Below are positions 1-11,389 of a stretch of 64,000 bases of DNA, one piece after another. Origin of the DNA: Ligula intestinalis (taxonomy: Eukaryota; Platyhelminthes; Cestoda; Diphyllobothriidea; Diphyllobothriidae); contig JAYGXS010000005.1 of NCBI GenBank assembly GCA_036362985.1, forward strand, positions 3,142,418-3,206,417, given 5' to 3'. The notes beneath the pieces were generated by a model. That model searched no databases, had not been told where the DNA came from, and saw only the letters and a program-made list of their open reading frames with translations. Within the stretch, counting starts at the first letter, position 1. The number at the start of each line of letters is the position of its first letter. The translations under genes and the position numbers were made by a program.

Positions 1-87
1 GGCTGACCGCTTCCGATGCATTCCTCACGCACGGAAGAGCTCGCCAAACTTTTAGGCCAGTTGGATGTGGATTCTTCTCTCGTATGG
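1..87 (-). mobile_element. Penelope-like element fragment (post-RT region)
   Basis: These bases match 36351-36435 almost base for base. There they encode, on the minus strand, the region just downstream of a Penelope-like reverse transcriptase (KFWRALPYVRNISEA-type segment). The element therefore runs off the left edge of the window. Similarity fades after about base 85. Confidence 0.7.
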
Positions 88-640
88 TAAAAATCATTGA
101 CCGCATATTCACCTTGTCCCCCATTAGTAGTTAAAAGTACTGCCCCGAGGATAATTTATCGAAAGCTAACGCATGCTCCTTACCGGCCCTTGTAGATGAC
201 TTTCGCTCATTTGAAAGGGCGAACATGATTTTTAAATGTCGTACTGTAGTGCATACTTAAAATGACGCTTTCCTTCACAGCACAAAAATGGACTGCACTT
301 TTAAACATGAGGATTTATTAGTCTGCTTCTTGCCATGTTCAGAAGACTACGCATGCCTTTGAATAAACGATTGCATTGGGTGAGGTGGTAACAGTCAGAA
401 TAACTGCGAGCGGCATTGCAATGGTCTATGGAAGATAAAACAGAAACGCGTGAATGCTGATTGACTTGGCCTTCGGTCACAGGTTGTACGATGTTAGACA
501 ATTTTTCAGCAAAAATGCCACAAAATATAATTGCGTAAACTCAGCATTGTTGAAACTGTTGTTGATCGATTAAATTTCAACAGATAAAAGGGGGGATGCA
601 TGAAGATATTCGGGATTAAAATGCATTTTACTCTGCTGGA
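88..640. other. No recognisable feature
   Basis: AT-rich sequence without a convincing gene. The short open frame at 301-501 (minus) has no recognisable motif, no homologue elsewhere in the window and no splice context that supports it. Confidence 0.5.
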
Positions 641-748
641 ACGTTAAAAACTCTGCGAAAGTACATTACTACTTGTGTGAGTTAAGTTTTTTTTCGATAG
701 AGGGAAGTAAGAGCAATGTGTGTAAAATGTATAAATTTTGAAAAATAC

Positions 749-880
749 CAGAACAAGCATAATGGGAAGGAGGCGTGTTACCATGGCAGATTTGGAAACT
801 ACCTCGGTCAGGATGGCACCCCAGAACGTAAATAAGTGGCCGCGGGTTTGGCTCACTGCATCTACCATGCGGCCTGTTTG
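749..880 (-). pseudogene. Decayed, inverted copy of SLC13 exon 11
   Basis: On the minus strand this encodes GAILTEVVSKSAMVT, clearly related to AILTEVVSNAATVT in the real exon 11 at 40583-40744. A GT follows at the position of the real donor. Flanking sequence on both sides (about 640-1010) also matches the second relic at 50250-50650, so this is a genomic segment copy and not a processed transcript. The sodium-site triplet SNA is changed to SKS. No partner exons were seen nearby. Confidence 0.7.
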
Positions 881-1010
881 AGTGTAAAACACACACAAAA
901 AGAAGGCAAGAACTGCTAACATACAGAATAAATCACAATATTTCATTGATTTGGCATGTCAATACACACACTATATACCTACAGTGTCTGTTTAATTCTA
1001 CCAGTTCACT

Positions 1011-1585
1011 GTCCTAGCGTGAATTATATTTTTGGAGGTGAAAGAAACTTTATTTTAAGGGTAATATCAGACTTCAAGCAAAAAACTTTTCACTTACGGT
1101 GAGCAATAACTAAAGTAAATTAAGGGGTTCAAAAACTCGAGAGTAAACGGTCAAAGATCACAAAAAACGCAAGGTAAGAAGTCGACAAGGTTACAACATT
1201 AGTTATGGAATCAGGTCAGCCTTAAGCTTCTTAATTTTCGTTTTTTTCACATGTGAGAAAGCGTGCTAAGAATGGGAGCATCGAGTTCTGGTAGGCCGAT
1301 GTATGACATGTTATACGTGAGAAGTTTTGGCACGTCGTACGAGAAGACTTCGCAACCATTGGTTCAGAGTGGAGAGGGTGAGCGACCTCATTACTAATGC
1401 GGTCAACGAAATTCTTGACCGATTAGAAATGTTGCTGAAGTATAAGGTTAGCTAAAAAGCAGAGGAATAACCGGCAGCTGAAGAGAGCATGCGGAGAATA
1501 CGTTTAATAATAATAAAGTCTTTTTTGAGCATTTCTGGAAAGGTAACTGGAGAGCAGTAAAGAATGAGAGGGAGAATACAGGCAT
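1011..1585. other. No recognisable feature
   Basis: Non-coding sequence. The stretch next to 1585 may be the 3' end of the minus-strand LINE that follows, but no tail or terminal repeat is visible. Confidence 0.4.
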
Positions 1586-3107
1586 CTATAAAACGCCAGG
1601 TGAGGGCTTGCGGGTGCGATAAGAACAAAAGTGGCGGATATGATATAAAAGTTTGCGGATTTTAATAAAAAAGTCTTCAATATGAAGAGTAAATGAGAAG
1701 TTGGAAGCTATTGTCACACCAAGGTACCTTGTTGGGCAGAAAGTCAATGGTTTCAGGACTGGAGGAGGGTCACAGCCTGAAGATACACTGGTCTGACTTC
1801 CGCTCATTCAGTAAAAGGCCATTTTCTGATGACCGTGCTGTGACATGGTCAAGCCAATCCTACAGTGTTTGAAGATGGGTCTGGCTTTTGAGAGGATGGC
1901 CGACAACCATGTCGTCAGCATATTTAACAAAAAAACATGCGTTTGGAGATAGAAGGTCGTCAGTATGGAGGTATAAACAGATGAGGGGATAATATAGACC
2001 CCTGCAGAACTCCAAAATTGTTGGGAATGATTTTGGGTTTTCGCTTCCCGCTCTGAACGAATTGGGTGCGGGAAATAAAATAATCCCCAAGCCAAGAGAC
2101 GGCCCAGCCAGGAGAGCCGCATGTAGAGATTTTATTAAGAAGAAGGTTTTACGGGATCGTGTTGAAGGCTGAGGAGAAGTCAAGATCTACATCGCTTGTC
2201 CAAGTCTCTAAGAGCAGGGTGTACTACCAGAGTAACAGCATCTAGTGTACTACGCCTAGCCTTATACGCAACCTGCAATGGATCAGAAAAATTGGATGCA
2301 AACGGTTTATTGATGTCCTAAGATGCATGTTCTTTAAGTTTGCGGAGTGCAGAAGAGCAGGCAATTGGACAAAAGGATTCGGGACCCGTTGAAGTGGTTT
2401 TTTTCGGGAAAGGAGTGATTTTGACCGAACGCCAGCCGTCAGGAATCTTGGACTCCATGAAAGATAAATTCATAAGATGTGTCAAGACAGGAGCTAATTG
2501 AAAAGTGCATGATTTGAGGAGAATAGGAAACGCCATCTGCTTCAGCAGCTGTTGAATCTTTAACCTTTTTTAGGTGTTTCATGACTGGTGCCACGGACAC
2601 AGGAGAGAAATCACTTGGTCGTAAAGAAATATCATTTGTCGGGAGATAGGAGTCGGTGGGAGTGTGGATGAAGTTTAAGTTAAAGCTGTCAAGGTCAGTA
2701 TCAACAGGTGCCAGTGTATTGCGTTGACCAATGAGACGTTTGAGACTCTTTCATATTTTGGAGGAAGTAAGAGGAGCGGAAGATGTAGAAGAAGTAAAAA
2801 ACTGACTAACAAAAAGGTCATTCAGCCTGGAAATCTCACGCTTAATCTGGAAGTTCAGATCCTTCAGTCTATCTCGCAAACTTAGTTTATAGAACAATTC
2901 TTTTTGACGTCTCAAAGTTTTTAGGTGGGGAGAAGATATTCTGTCAGGTCTAACCATGACAGTGTCAAGAGGATAGCAGACGTTAAAGATTTTGTTTAAA
3001 AAAGTAGTGAAATAACTAAAGCATGACTTGACATCCGAGTACTCTAGAAGGGTAGAAATATTGCCATTGCGCATGCGGGTGACCACTACGAACTGTGCAT
3101 GTATCAC
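1586..3107 (-). mobile_element. LINE reverse transcriptase remnant (CR1/L2/Rex1-like)
   Basis: Read on the minus strand from 3107 to 1586, the order is that of a non-LTR retrotransposon. A charged pre-RT region lies at 2751-3107 (LDTVMVRPDRISSPHLKTLR). RT blocks 1-2 lie at 2318-2536 (IPDGWRSVKITPFPKK, then a degraded FRPIA-type block). Motif A (DLDFSSAFNTI) is near 2165-2200, and motif C (FVKYADDMVVG) is near 1895-1930. A trailing YLGVTIASNFSF block lies at 1586-1807. The catalytic aspartates of motifs A and C survive, but stops and frame changes break the frame, so the copy is dead. The upstream end abuts a Penelope-like 3' end at about 3073-3107. The clade call comes from the FSSAFNTI/YADDM style and is tentative. 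Confidence 0.8.
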
Positions 3108-3215
3108 CCTATCTGTGAATGCCTCAGATTTTATTTCTTTAACCTATGATTAAAGATTTCCGAAAGAATCCAAAACGTCAGAACAATAAACCTCTTGTTC
3201 CGGTGATCGCTTCTG
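3073..3215 (+). mobile_element. Truncated Penelope-like 3' terminal fragment
   Basis: A short copy of the PLE tail also seen at 3240-3600 and 36850-36978. It has a 'cctatgattaaagatttccg' block, a 'ccaaaacgtcagaa' block with AATAAA beside it, and a 'gttccggtgatc' end. It is immediately followed by a second, longer tail. Confidence 0.6.
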
Positions 3216-3610
3216 ACAGTACAGTGTACTGAGACGTTTCCTGAGAATCAGTCACTTGGGAAGGACTGCATACAGCAACAACTTTGACGACAGTGAGCAT
3301 AATTGTCCTGCAATTATCAAGTCCGCATCCGATGCTGACAAGCAAAGTGTGGCAATTAGTGACTCGAACGCGAAGTGTCAAGCCAGTACAGCATCAATTC
3401 AGGCCCAAGCGGTGGCTACAGTAGTGAGTAATTATCACACACACACGCGGATGACCACTATCAATTATAAATACCGTGCTTACTGTGCATGTCTTAGCCC
3501 CATCTGCGCATGAGCATGACTGCGTTATCATCATCTATGATTGAAGATTTCCGAGGGAATCCGAAACGTCAGAAAAAATAAAGCCCTTCTTCTTCTGAAC
3601 TGCTGCTTGG
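3216..3610 (+). mobile_element. Penelope-like 3' end (pLTR-type tail)
   Basis: The segment contains 'aattataaataccgtgc', 'gatttccgagggaatccg', AATAAA at about 3578 and a terminal GAA/TTC-rich run. The same blocks occur in minus orientation at 35600-35900 and 51830-52190. The 85-residue frame at 3256-3513 is an accidental opening of this tail. The TATA-like block and the AATAAA suggest promoter and polyadenylation roles in the parent element, as expected of terminal repeats; this is inference. Confidence 0.65.
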
Positions 3611-3739
3611 AACGTGCATATTGTCCTCTTTCAGCAATCTCATTCATTTTGTCTTCGCGTACATAGAGCATGGTCAAGGAAGGAAACGTTACTTATTATC
3701 CTGTATAATTGGGAGTATTATTCAGTAAGGGTCTTTGTT

Positions 3740-4130
3740 GTTGGGCCAGTTGGGCGGTGTTAGGTGTATTTAGTCCTCACTCTAGCATTTTGCGCAGCAA
3801 CCTAATCTCAGAAAATGCTCTGCGAAAATTCTAAAACTCACTGTTAGCCTCTAGCGTCACAATTACATGAAACCCATCCGTCGTCCTAACCCCAGTCCTA
3901 ACATATAAAAGGAGCGAAGTTTGGTACAGGTTTTTCTTAGCCATTATCCTTCTGGTGTCGGTTTATATTTTGTGCGATGCCGTACAGCGTGGGACACTCT
4001 CTCCACGGAAGTTTCATCCCTTTCAATGGTAGATTTCTTAAAGGGCCAACTCTACGTTTATTAAGATTCACACTTACAAACATACGCGCATGAGCAGAGA
4101 GTATGTTATGTACCTTATAAAATACCATAC
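3740..4130 (-). repeat. Interspersed repeat, family X (minus copy)
   Basis: Reverse-complement matches 49660-50060 over about 390 nt. Shared blocks include 'gagtgtcccac', 'ggttaggacgacggat' and 'ttaggttgctgcgcaaaatg'. No protein family is recognisable in either copy. Its nature (SINE, LINE UTR or DNA transposon) is unknown. Confidence 0.65.
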
Positions 4131-5395
4131 TGCTTATTATAATTTAATCTGCATTAATGTTTATGCTTTCACAGCCTGCGAAGAGGGTACTGTAAATGCT
4201 ACTGCGTAAGCAATCTCATATATCGCTGCCGTTACTCATATATGTTTTTAACAGCTTAGTATTCAAACAAATTAGCCTACCTCGCTCTAAATAAAGCTGA
4301 ATTGACCGAAACACGCAGAGGACAGCACCTGTAAGTTGTGCTATTCAAAATTCATCGCCAAATCTTTGCGTCTTTTAAGAATGTTCAAGTTGGCTTCAAT
4401 GCTTCCACATCTCCTTAATTGATTTCTATTTTTCTTACTTCACAGAAGTTACCTTACTGTTCATGCCCAGCCCCGGGTTACTTTGCTAATGTCTGAAGCA
4501 GAACTTGCCTCATCTTCATATTTCGATAAAAGGTATTCAGTGTTTCTAATGAAAAGTCATAGGGATAACTAAAAATCACTGCATTTTTTTCGTAAGCGTT
4601 GGCAACTCACTCTTACTATTGGAACTTGCAACGCAATTTTCAATCAACATATCCTTATATACGGCGACGGCGTTACTCAAATTGATGCTAAATAATAAAA
4701 GTCAAAGCTGCATCTAGATATTAATGCGTAATTTGTAGATGAGCAAATAAATATTAGCATATATTAACTGATAATAGTTATACTAAAAACCGAGAAGAGC
4801 AAGGACCCAATGCTGCAATGTGGCACTCCGTGACCAAATCTGGCTGTTTTAAATTATGCTGATCCATACTCGAGACTGAATCAATATCTGATCACGGCTA
4901 ACGAGCCAGAAATGGCTCTTCCGGTTTTGCTTACCGGTTCAACTTCATAAATATTAGGTTTTAACGAACTAAGCATTGTAAAACTGATAAACTTTAGTAT
5001 TCCTATTACTAGTAGCAGTCTCTCTTTGAAGCCCACAGGAACCTGTATTTCTGAGCTTATTTGTGATTGTGTATGCAAATATCTTGAGCCCACACACATG
5101 CAGTTGATAATTCTATCACATAAACATTTGTTGAAATAGGTTCAATGTTACGGATGGGCACAATAACCTAGTTGGTAGGTATTTACGTTTCCTTCCCCAG
5201 GAATCTTGTCAAAAAAGTGATGGTTCACGCAAGTTGCGTCCACTAACGTTCATATCCTTTATGACGTCGACGAGCTCAGAGCTCTTTTTGACGGGATGTG
5301 TAACTTCCGAGGGCTTTGACATTATTTTTCCGCCATTTCAAGCAGGAAAGTGTTTATAATGTGGTAGATGACTGCTGGCCTTCTTTTATTTTTAC
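4131..5395. other. No recognisable feature
   Basis: AT-rich intergenic DNA. The open frame at 4881-5099 (minus) shows no family signature. Confidence 0.45.
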
Positions 5396-5950
5396 CTGAC
5401 TACGGCCATCGCCCCTGCTTTTGGCCTTATGTTTGACATAAGCGATTTCGATGGTCGAACTAACACATATAAGTGAGTGCCTAATCCCAGTGGGAAATCG
5501 TCACACTGATGCCCAAGGGCATGAAACAACTATAATTAACAAATTTTATGCCACGTGGACGGCCACGTGGTTTAATTCGTCGTTCGTATGAGAGAACAAG
5601 ACAACGAATCAGAGATGACGAGGTCAGAAGCATTATAATGTGAAATATACTAATGCGAAAAAATAATTTTTGGTGTATATTAGTATGAGTCATTTGTCAA
5701 ACGTGTGGACTGACTAATTTTCCGGGAACCCTTAATCAGCCTAGAACTCATGAATACATTTTGAGTGCATTCCTAGAGTACATAGAACTAAATGCACTCT
5801 TTATAGTATAAACTCTAGGAATAAAAAATTTTGTTAGAAGTCGAATTTTAACATTGAAGGCGTACTTTTGGAATATACGTATCAGCACAACTGCATCGGA
5901 TTATGTAACGATCTTTATCTAATGTACGTTCATCAATCCTTGCTTTGCAG
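5396..5950 (+). repeat. Composite repeat C, 5' portion
   Basis: Matches 60010-60600 in the same orientation. Shared blocks include 'ctttaattaacaaat'-type and 'ccacgtggacggccac' sequence, and the block around 'aactgcatcggattatgt'. At the 60 kb locus this portion runs directly into the composite repeat described at 60520-61700, so here the unit is broken after about 5950. No coding sequence is recognised in this part. Confidence 0.6.
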
Positions 5951-6640
5951 AAGCGCAGATTTGGGGGGTGACCGTGCAAATAAGGTGTATTTGACTGGCT
6001 AAAAAATAAACGTGGACAAAGAAAAAAATGCAGATCCTTCCTAATATGAAAGATTCGTATGAGATCCCACCCAGGTTTTTCTAAGAATGGCGAAATCGGT
6101 GTCTACAAGAGATTATATATTAAACTTCCGTATTTTTAATGGTCTTCAGTTGATTTTCATGCCCTTAGACATTCAAATATACTCTTTAAAAATTATCCTT
6201 TCCTTCAATCATTTGATCTACAATTAATTCTTCCAGTTCCAACTTCAAGGTTGGGTATATTCTAGTCTTCAAAGTTGTTGATTTCCGAATGATTTGGAGC
6301 CCAGTTTGCATTTGTATTTGCGTTTATAATTTTCAGACGGAATGCTGCATATACTACGCATAAGACAAAATGTATGTTACTCTATGCCATTAATATGTAT
6401 TTGATTCTAAAACAATGATTTTATTGTATTATTTATGAGAAAAATTAATAAAAAACTGATTTGATTATATTCGAAGTGACATGGTTCATTTCTCAATAAT
6501 ATAATAATTGTAAACATTTTGACCCTGAATATATCCCTTCTGTAAGTACTCTCGTTTACGAGTAAGTGATTGGCTTTCGGAAGAGCAGGGGAAAAATTGT
6601 GCATATGTTTTCGTTTAAATATTATATTTAAATTTATAGA
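5951..6640. other. No recognisable feature
   Basis: AT-rich sequence between the composite repeat and the LINE. Nothing supportable was seen. Confidence 0.4.
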
Positions 6641-8600
6641 GACATTGTAAATTAGTGGAATAGGTGCATACTAACCAAGTGCAGTGTTTGCGGAGGACCA
6701 TAAAAAATGCAGTCCAAGTCCGCCATCCGGACGTGTCCGAATTACGTCGCATGATGAAAGATATAACAATACCACTGAAGCATTCCTTCCTACTTTTAGA
6801 CGCGTCCAATGAGGAACACCTTGTCCACGAAGGTATATGATACTTAACCGGGCAGTTAAAAATCCCAAGCTATTTTATGGCTACTTAAGAAAGACCACAC
6901 GAAACCGGGACCCAGTTCCCCTTCTAAGGCAAGCAACGGAACAGTAATGAGTGAGGATGGAGCAAAAGCTGAGCATCTTTCACAATTTTTAAAATCAAAC
7001 TTTACAACTGAAATCGGAATCATCCCTTAAAACTTTGGCTTAGATGACGGTCCAAAGATTAAAAATGTGGCCTTTGCCGAAGCAACCGTTCTTCAGGAGT
7101 TAATGGCACTAAACGAATCGAAATTATCCGGTCCCGATAACTCTTGCCTAAATTACTGAAAGAACTTGCTGAGGAGATAGCCAAACCGCTTTCTATGCTT
7201 TTCTATACATCGTTTAACGCAGGTTGTTGACCTGCCGATTGGAGATCCGCACGGATCACACCGTTGTATAAAGATGGCAGAACGGTTTCTGCAAACAGTG
7301 ATAGACCAATCAGCCTCACTTCGATCTGTTGCAAGATTATGGAGAAAGTAGTAAAGCGAGAGCTGATGCATTTCTTAGAGCAGCATAACCTTCTATCGGA
7401 TGCGCAACATGGGTTCTGCAGAGGCAGGTCCTGCGTGACCAACCTGGTCCATTGTTTGGAACGCTGAACTCGGGCAGTTGATGGAGGAAATCCGCTGCAT
7501 GTAATCTACATCGACTTCAAGAAGGCTTTTGATAGCGTCCCAAACCAACGACTTCTACAAAAACTCAGCCAAATAGATGTTCGAGGAAATCTGCTGAAGT
7601 GGATTCAAAGCTTCTTACTTGGCCGCTCCTAAACTGTCCATATTGGTGACCAGCAGTCGGCAGACGCTGCAGTCGAAAGCGGTGTCCCCCAGGGTCTGTC
7701 CTTGGCCCTATACTGTTCATTATATACGTCAATGACTCCGTCCGTGAACTGGACTGCGATGTGGCTATGTTTGCAAATGACATTAAGATTTGGAACGTCA
7801 TCAGCAATTCAGCTGACGAAGAACGTTTGCGGATAAACCTAAACCACCTTCAAACTTGGTCTCAAGACTGGCTTGTGCCGTTTAACGAGAACAAATGCAG
7901 TATCCTAAGAGTTGACCGATCCAGCTCTCAGAACCCCATGGTGCACAGCCTAAATGGCATCCAACTGCAAGAAGTGGACGCGCAGAAAGATTTGGGAGTA
8001 TGGATCTCCACGTCTCTTAAGCCCTCGCTGCACTGCGCAAAAGTAGCCAAGTCTGCGATGTCCGTCTTGCATAGTGCCAACAGGGGTTTCTGTGCCTTCG
8101 ATAAAGACTGCTTTGCTAAGGTCTTTGGAACCTTTGTGCAGCCGACGTTGGAGTTCGCAATCCAAGCATGGAAACCCTGGACTGCAAAAGACCTAAATTC
8201 CCTCGAGAAAGTCCAAAGGCACGCGACCAAACTGGTTACTGGTCAGAGCGTTTTACCCTACGAAAGACGTTTAGCTAATCTCGATCTATTTCCGTTAAGT
8301 TGCAGACAGCTTCGTGGTGATCTGATATAAGCATTTCGTATAATGTGCGGGCAGGACTGTTGTCTTGTACCTGGCAACTTCTTCGAGTTAGCAACAACGA
8401 CGAACTTAAAAGGGCATCTCTTCAAACTACGCATAACAGGTGCCAGACAAGACACACGCAAGTTCTTCTTTGGTAATAGAGTAGTTGAAGCATGGAACGC
8501 TCTCCCCGAGAATATTGCTATGTCCCCATCTGTGGATGCATTCAAGAGAAATTTAGATTTTCATACCCGAAATGCCCACTAAAATTAGACCTGGCGAGAA
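6641..8600 (+). mobile_element. Jockey/CR1-like LINE, RT to C-terminus, decayed
   Basis: A non-LTR retrotransposon. Pre-RT sequence is at about 6840-6940 (NPKLFYGYLRKTTRNRDPVP). RT block 2 is near 7300 (PISLTSICCKIMEKVVKREL). Motif A, HVIYIDFKKAFDSVP, is at 7496-7540. The GVPQG block is near 7680, followed by a frame slip, and motif C is at about 7767. The thumb and C-terminal region continue to 8582 and end in the usual VVEAWNALPENI...VDAFKRNLD style. Stops at about 7465, 7630 and 8327 and the frame slip make it non-functional. Two further 3' ends of the same family follow (8640-9424) and lie inverted (10490-11290). Confidence 0.87.
7761..8330 (+). pseudogene. LINE RT palm/thumb frame with mutated catalytic motif
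   Basis: The longest intact frame of the LINE at 6641-8600 (189 codons). It opens at RT motif C, which reads FANDIKIW at residues 4-11 where this family has FADDxKxW. The first catalytic aspartate is therefore replaced by asparagine at residue 6. The following LQTWSQDWLVPFNENKC block, the KDLGVWISTSLKPSLHC block and the FVQPTLEFAIQAW block are standard for the Jockey/CR1 thumb. A TAA at 8328 separates it from the last 79 codons at 8343-8582. Upstream frames are connected only through indels. Confidence 0.85.
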
Positions 8601-8639
8601 TGAAATTATATAGATGTATAAAAACATATTACTCACTGA

Positions 8640-8850
8640 TTTTCAGTAGTATATTAGTAAAGAACTAACAAGTATTGCAAGCTTCGAGTCCACCAAACGT
8701 TGTGATCCGAGGCTACGCGGATTTGTAAAACTTTTCCCATTCCAGGCATGGAATGCTCTGCCCGCAGACATTGTCATGTTGCCATCTGAGCACAGGTTTA
8801 CGATTAAGTCAGACGAATCTGTAGGCATGTTTAAGACACGATTAAGTTAG
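8640..8850 (+). mobile_element. Second LINE 3' coding end, same family
   Basis: The + strand reads KLFPFQAWNALPADIVMLPS and then GMFKTRLS with a stop, which parallels the end of the preceding LINE (VVEAWNALPENIAMSPS, FKRNLD). It is a separate, 5'-truncated insertion behind the first and contains a small internal insertion between the two blocks. Confidence 0.7.
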
Positions 8851-9009
8851 AACAAATAGCCACTGAGCCCCCGAAAATAAACTGCCATTTGCCGAATTCA
8901 AATTGTGGAATATCACATTATAAAAAAATACTACTTGCTAATTTTTAGCAATATGTTTGTTAAGAAAATGACTGATTACATTTCTTCTGTCAATTAGTAG
9001 GCAAACTCG

Positions 9010-9424
9010 TTAAACCAACAAGGGTGCACGATGGGCGCATCGCCAACACTCGATGAGGTTCGCGTGACCTCCGCAAACTTCTCTTCGTGGGACCCTTGGT
9101 ATTATGGCGAAAACCGCGATGGACTCTCCCTGACATGCTTCAAACACTCTTAGCACAGGCCATCCGCTTCGAATATACTCTGAACCCCCCCCTTCCCCAG
9201 GCGACAGTTTTTCTCCTTAAATCTCTCAAATGGCACTCAAACCCCTAGACTTCTGAACAATGCCTTAGGAGTTTTTTCACTGTCGGCCTTCAAATTTCTG
9301 GCAACGCCACTGTTCTGAAATGTTCTGCAGATCAAATGCATTGAAAAAACTGTACCAATAGGGAGTTCAAAGGTATTTACCTATATTTCCCTCAATAAAA
9401 TTCTGACCTGACCTGACCTGACTT
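9010..9424 (+). mobile_element. LINE 3' UTR ending in AATAAA and TGACC repeats
   Basis: A 3' UTR-like segment. It shares its first 280 nt with the reverse complement of 10505-10790, including the blocks 'atgggcgcat' and 'agtttttctccttaaatc'. It ends with AATAAA at 9394 and about four TGACC units (9404-9422). Such short tandem tails are typical of non-LTR retrotransposons that lack poly(A). It most likely belongs to the truncated copy at 8640-8850. Confidence 0.65.
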
Positions 9425-10490
9425 ATAGATCTGCTTTCAAGCGTTCCCCAGTACTATTTTTGTGAGTTTCTAAGCCACCAAACCAGGATATTTTCTAAGA
9501 TAACAAGCATTCTATTCCACCTCCCCCAACTCAGCGAAACTTTGTTCTTTTCCTCAGGTGCGCCTTAAAGACGCTCCCAAAGATACGGCTCCCATAGATA
9601 CTCCTGAACGTGCTCCCGTTGCCGAAAGATTGATATTCGTTCGCTAAAAGGCATTGAATGAGGTTGTGATACTGATTATCATGAAGCCTATTCTGAAATT
9701 AGTTCATTCATGATAGGATACGAGCCTATTAATGAGCTTCGTTCTGACCACCAACAAAACGAATATACTGGTGTTTATATTGATCAACCAAGCCAAAGTC
9801 TTGAGATTTGCATCAAGGAACATAAGTCAGCCGTTCGCTGACGGAACCCTTTACGACTCGCATTTGCGCACTTCCACGAGTATGATCACCAATTCAGTTG
9901 GGATGGCACCGAGGTTATCGCCATGGCTAATTCAAGGCAAGTGAGAGAATTCATCCAACCGTGGCACTCGAGCCCAGCTAGTATAAGCAGACACGTAGCG
10001 CTTGCTTACCACTTTACTGCTTTTCCCGTCTGGTCGACAAACTTGCACCCTGACACAAGAGCAGGCTGTCCGTGATTGGTCGAGTAGAATTACTCTGACT
10101 CCCCCGCTCATGTGTCTTAAATTTAACACCTCCCTCCACTCACCAGCACAACCTGTCGCCACAGGCGGCACCTCTCCATAATCCTCCTGTCCAATCCCAT
10201 CCATTTCGGTAAACCCTTCGCCCTCAAAACCTTTAGTGCGACATTTCCAGCCCTTACTTTATATCTAGTATGACGACGAACAACTGATACTTGCTCGACA
10301 ATTCACGAGTAAAAGTCAATTTTCCGAAGATAGTCTTTCTTATCATCATAGGATCTCAAAATGTAACTTTCGGTTCAGTTTTAGTAGGAAAATATAAGCA
10401 AATATCGCTGAACTGTCTCTATGTACATAGCTATGATGCAGAACATGTGGCGTTGCCAGTAATGGAACTGCGGTAGGGAGACAGACATTA
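9425..10490. other. No recognisable feature
   Basis: Sequence between two oppositely oriented LINE ends. The open frames at 9732-9944 and 9932-10204 lack recognisable motifs. Confidence 0.4.
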
Positions 10491-11290
10491 AAAAAACCCA
10501 AGGCATTTTTCAAAAGTCTAGTTTTGAATGCCGTTTGTGGGATTTAAGGAGAAAAACTCTCGCTTGTGGGGGGGGGGTGGGGTGGGGAAGGCGAAGGGAA
10601 ATCGGATGTCCTGCTGCTGAAAGTGTTCGGATCATGTCAGGAGGAGGCCATCCCAGTTGTTAAATAGCTCAATGGTCACACGAGGAGAAGTTCGCTTTGG
10701 TCATGAGAACATCACGGAATGTCGGAGATGCGCCCATTATAGCCCTTGCTGGTTTCCGAGTCCGCCGACGAGATTACGAAACACTGTGGCCTACACCGAT
10801 CATCAAAGTTATTATTAAAAAAAACATTTTACAGAAAAGTAGCAAGCAGTATGTTTTTCAAAGGTAATTACTGCCAGAGAATTCAAGTGGGAAATCTTAC
10901 TTGCCCACTGGCGGTTATATAATTAGTCTAGAGTCATTAGAGACAACGTGTTTTTTATGCTGGTCCATGCGCGTTTTAAACGTGTCCACAGATGGTGACA
11001 TGACAATGTATGCGAGCAGAGCATTCCATGCCTGGATGACCCTCTTAGAGAAGAAGAATTATCGTGTGTTCAATCTTGGCCCCAGTCAAACGCAGTTTGA
11101 GAGGGTGTCCGCGCAATCTTGAAGTAGTGGCCAGCTCAAAGAAATCGTTGGATGCTAGGCAACAATTCTGACCCCGCAGCATGCGAAATACCTGTAGTAG
11201 GTCACCGTGCAGCTGTTTGTAATCCAGAGCAAATAAGTCAAAATTGGTCAGTCGTGTGTCATAAGAAAAGTAAGCTTGGCATCTCACTGA
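10490..11290 (-). mobile_element. Inverted LINE 3' end (C-terminus plus 3' UTR)
   Basis: Minus-strand counterpart of the + strand LINE ends. At 11287-11045 it reads DTRLTNFDLFALDYKQLHGD and then a DFFELATTSRLRGHPLKLR block, the same as ANLDLFPLSCRQLRGD and NFFELATTTNLKGHLFKLR in the LINE at 6641. An IQAWNALLAYIVMSPSVDTF block follows at about 11035-10975. The UTR (10790-10500) matches 9020-9290. A G-rich run lies at 10568-10585. The frame is broken by stops. Confidence 0.75.
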
Positions 11291-11389
11291 CTTAGTTGCC
11301 CATTGCTGAACCCTGATTTTACTTATCCATAGTATAAGCTGTCATTATACAATTTCCTTTTAAATCTTAATTTACTTTTGAAGATTAAT

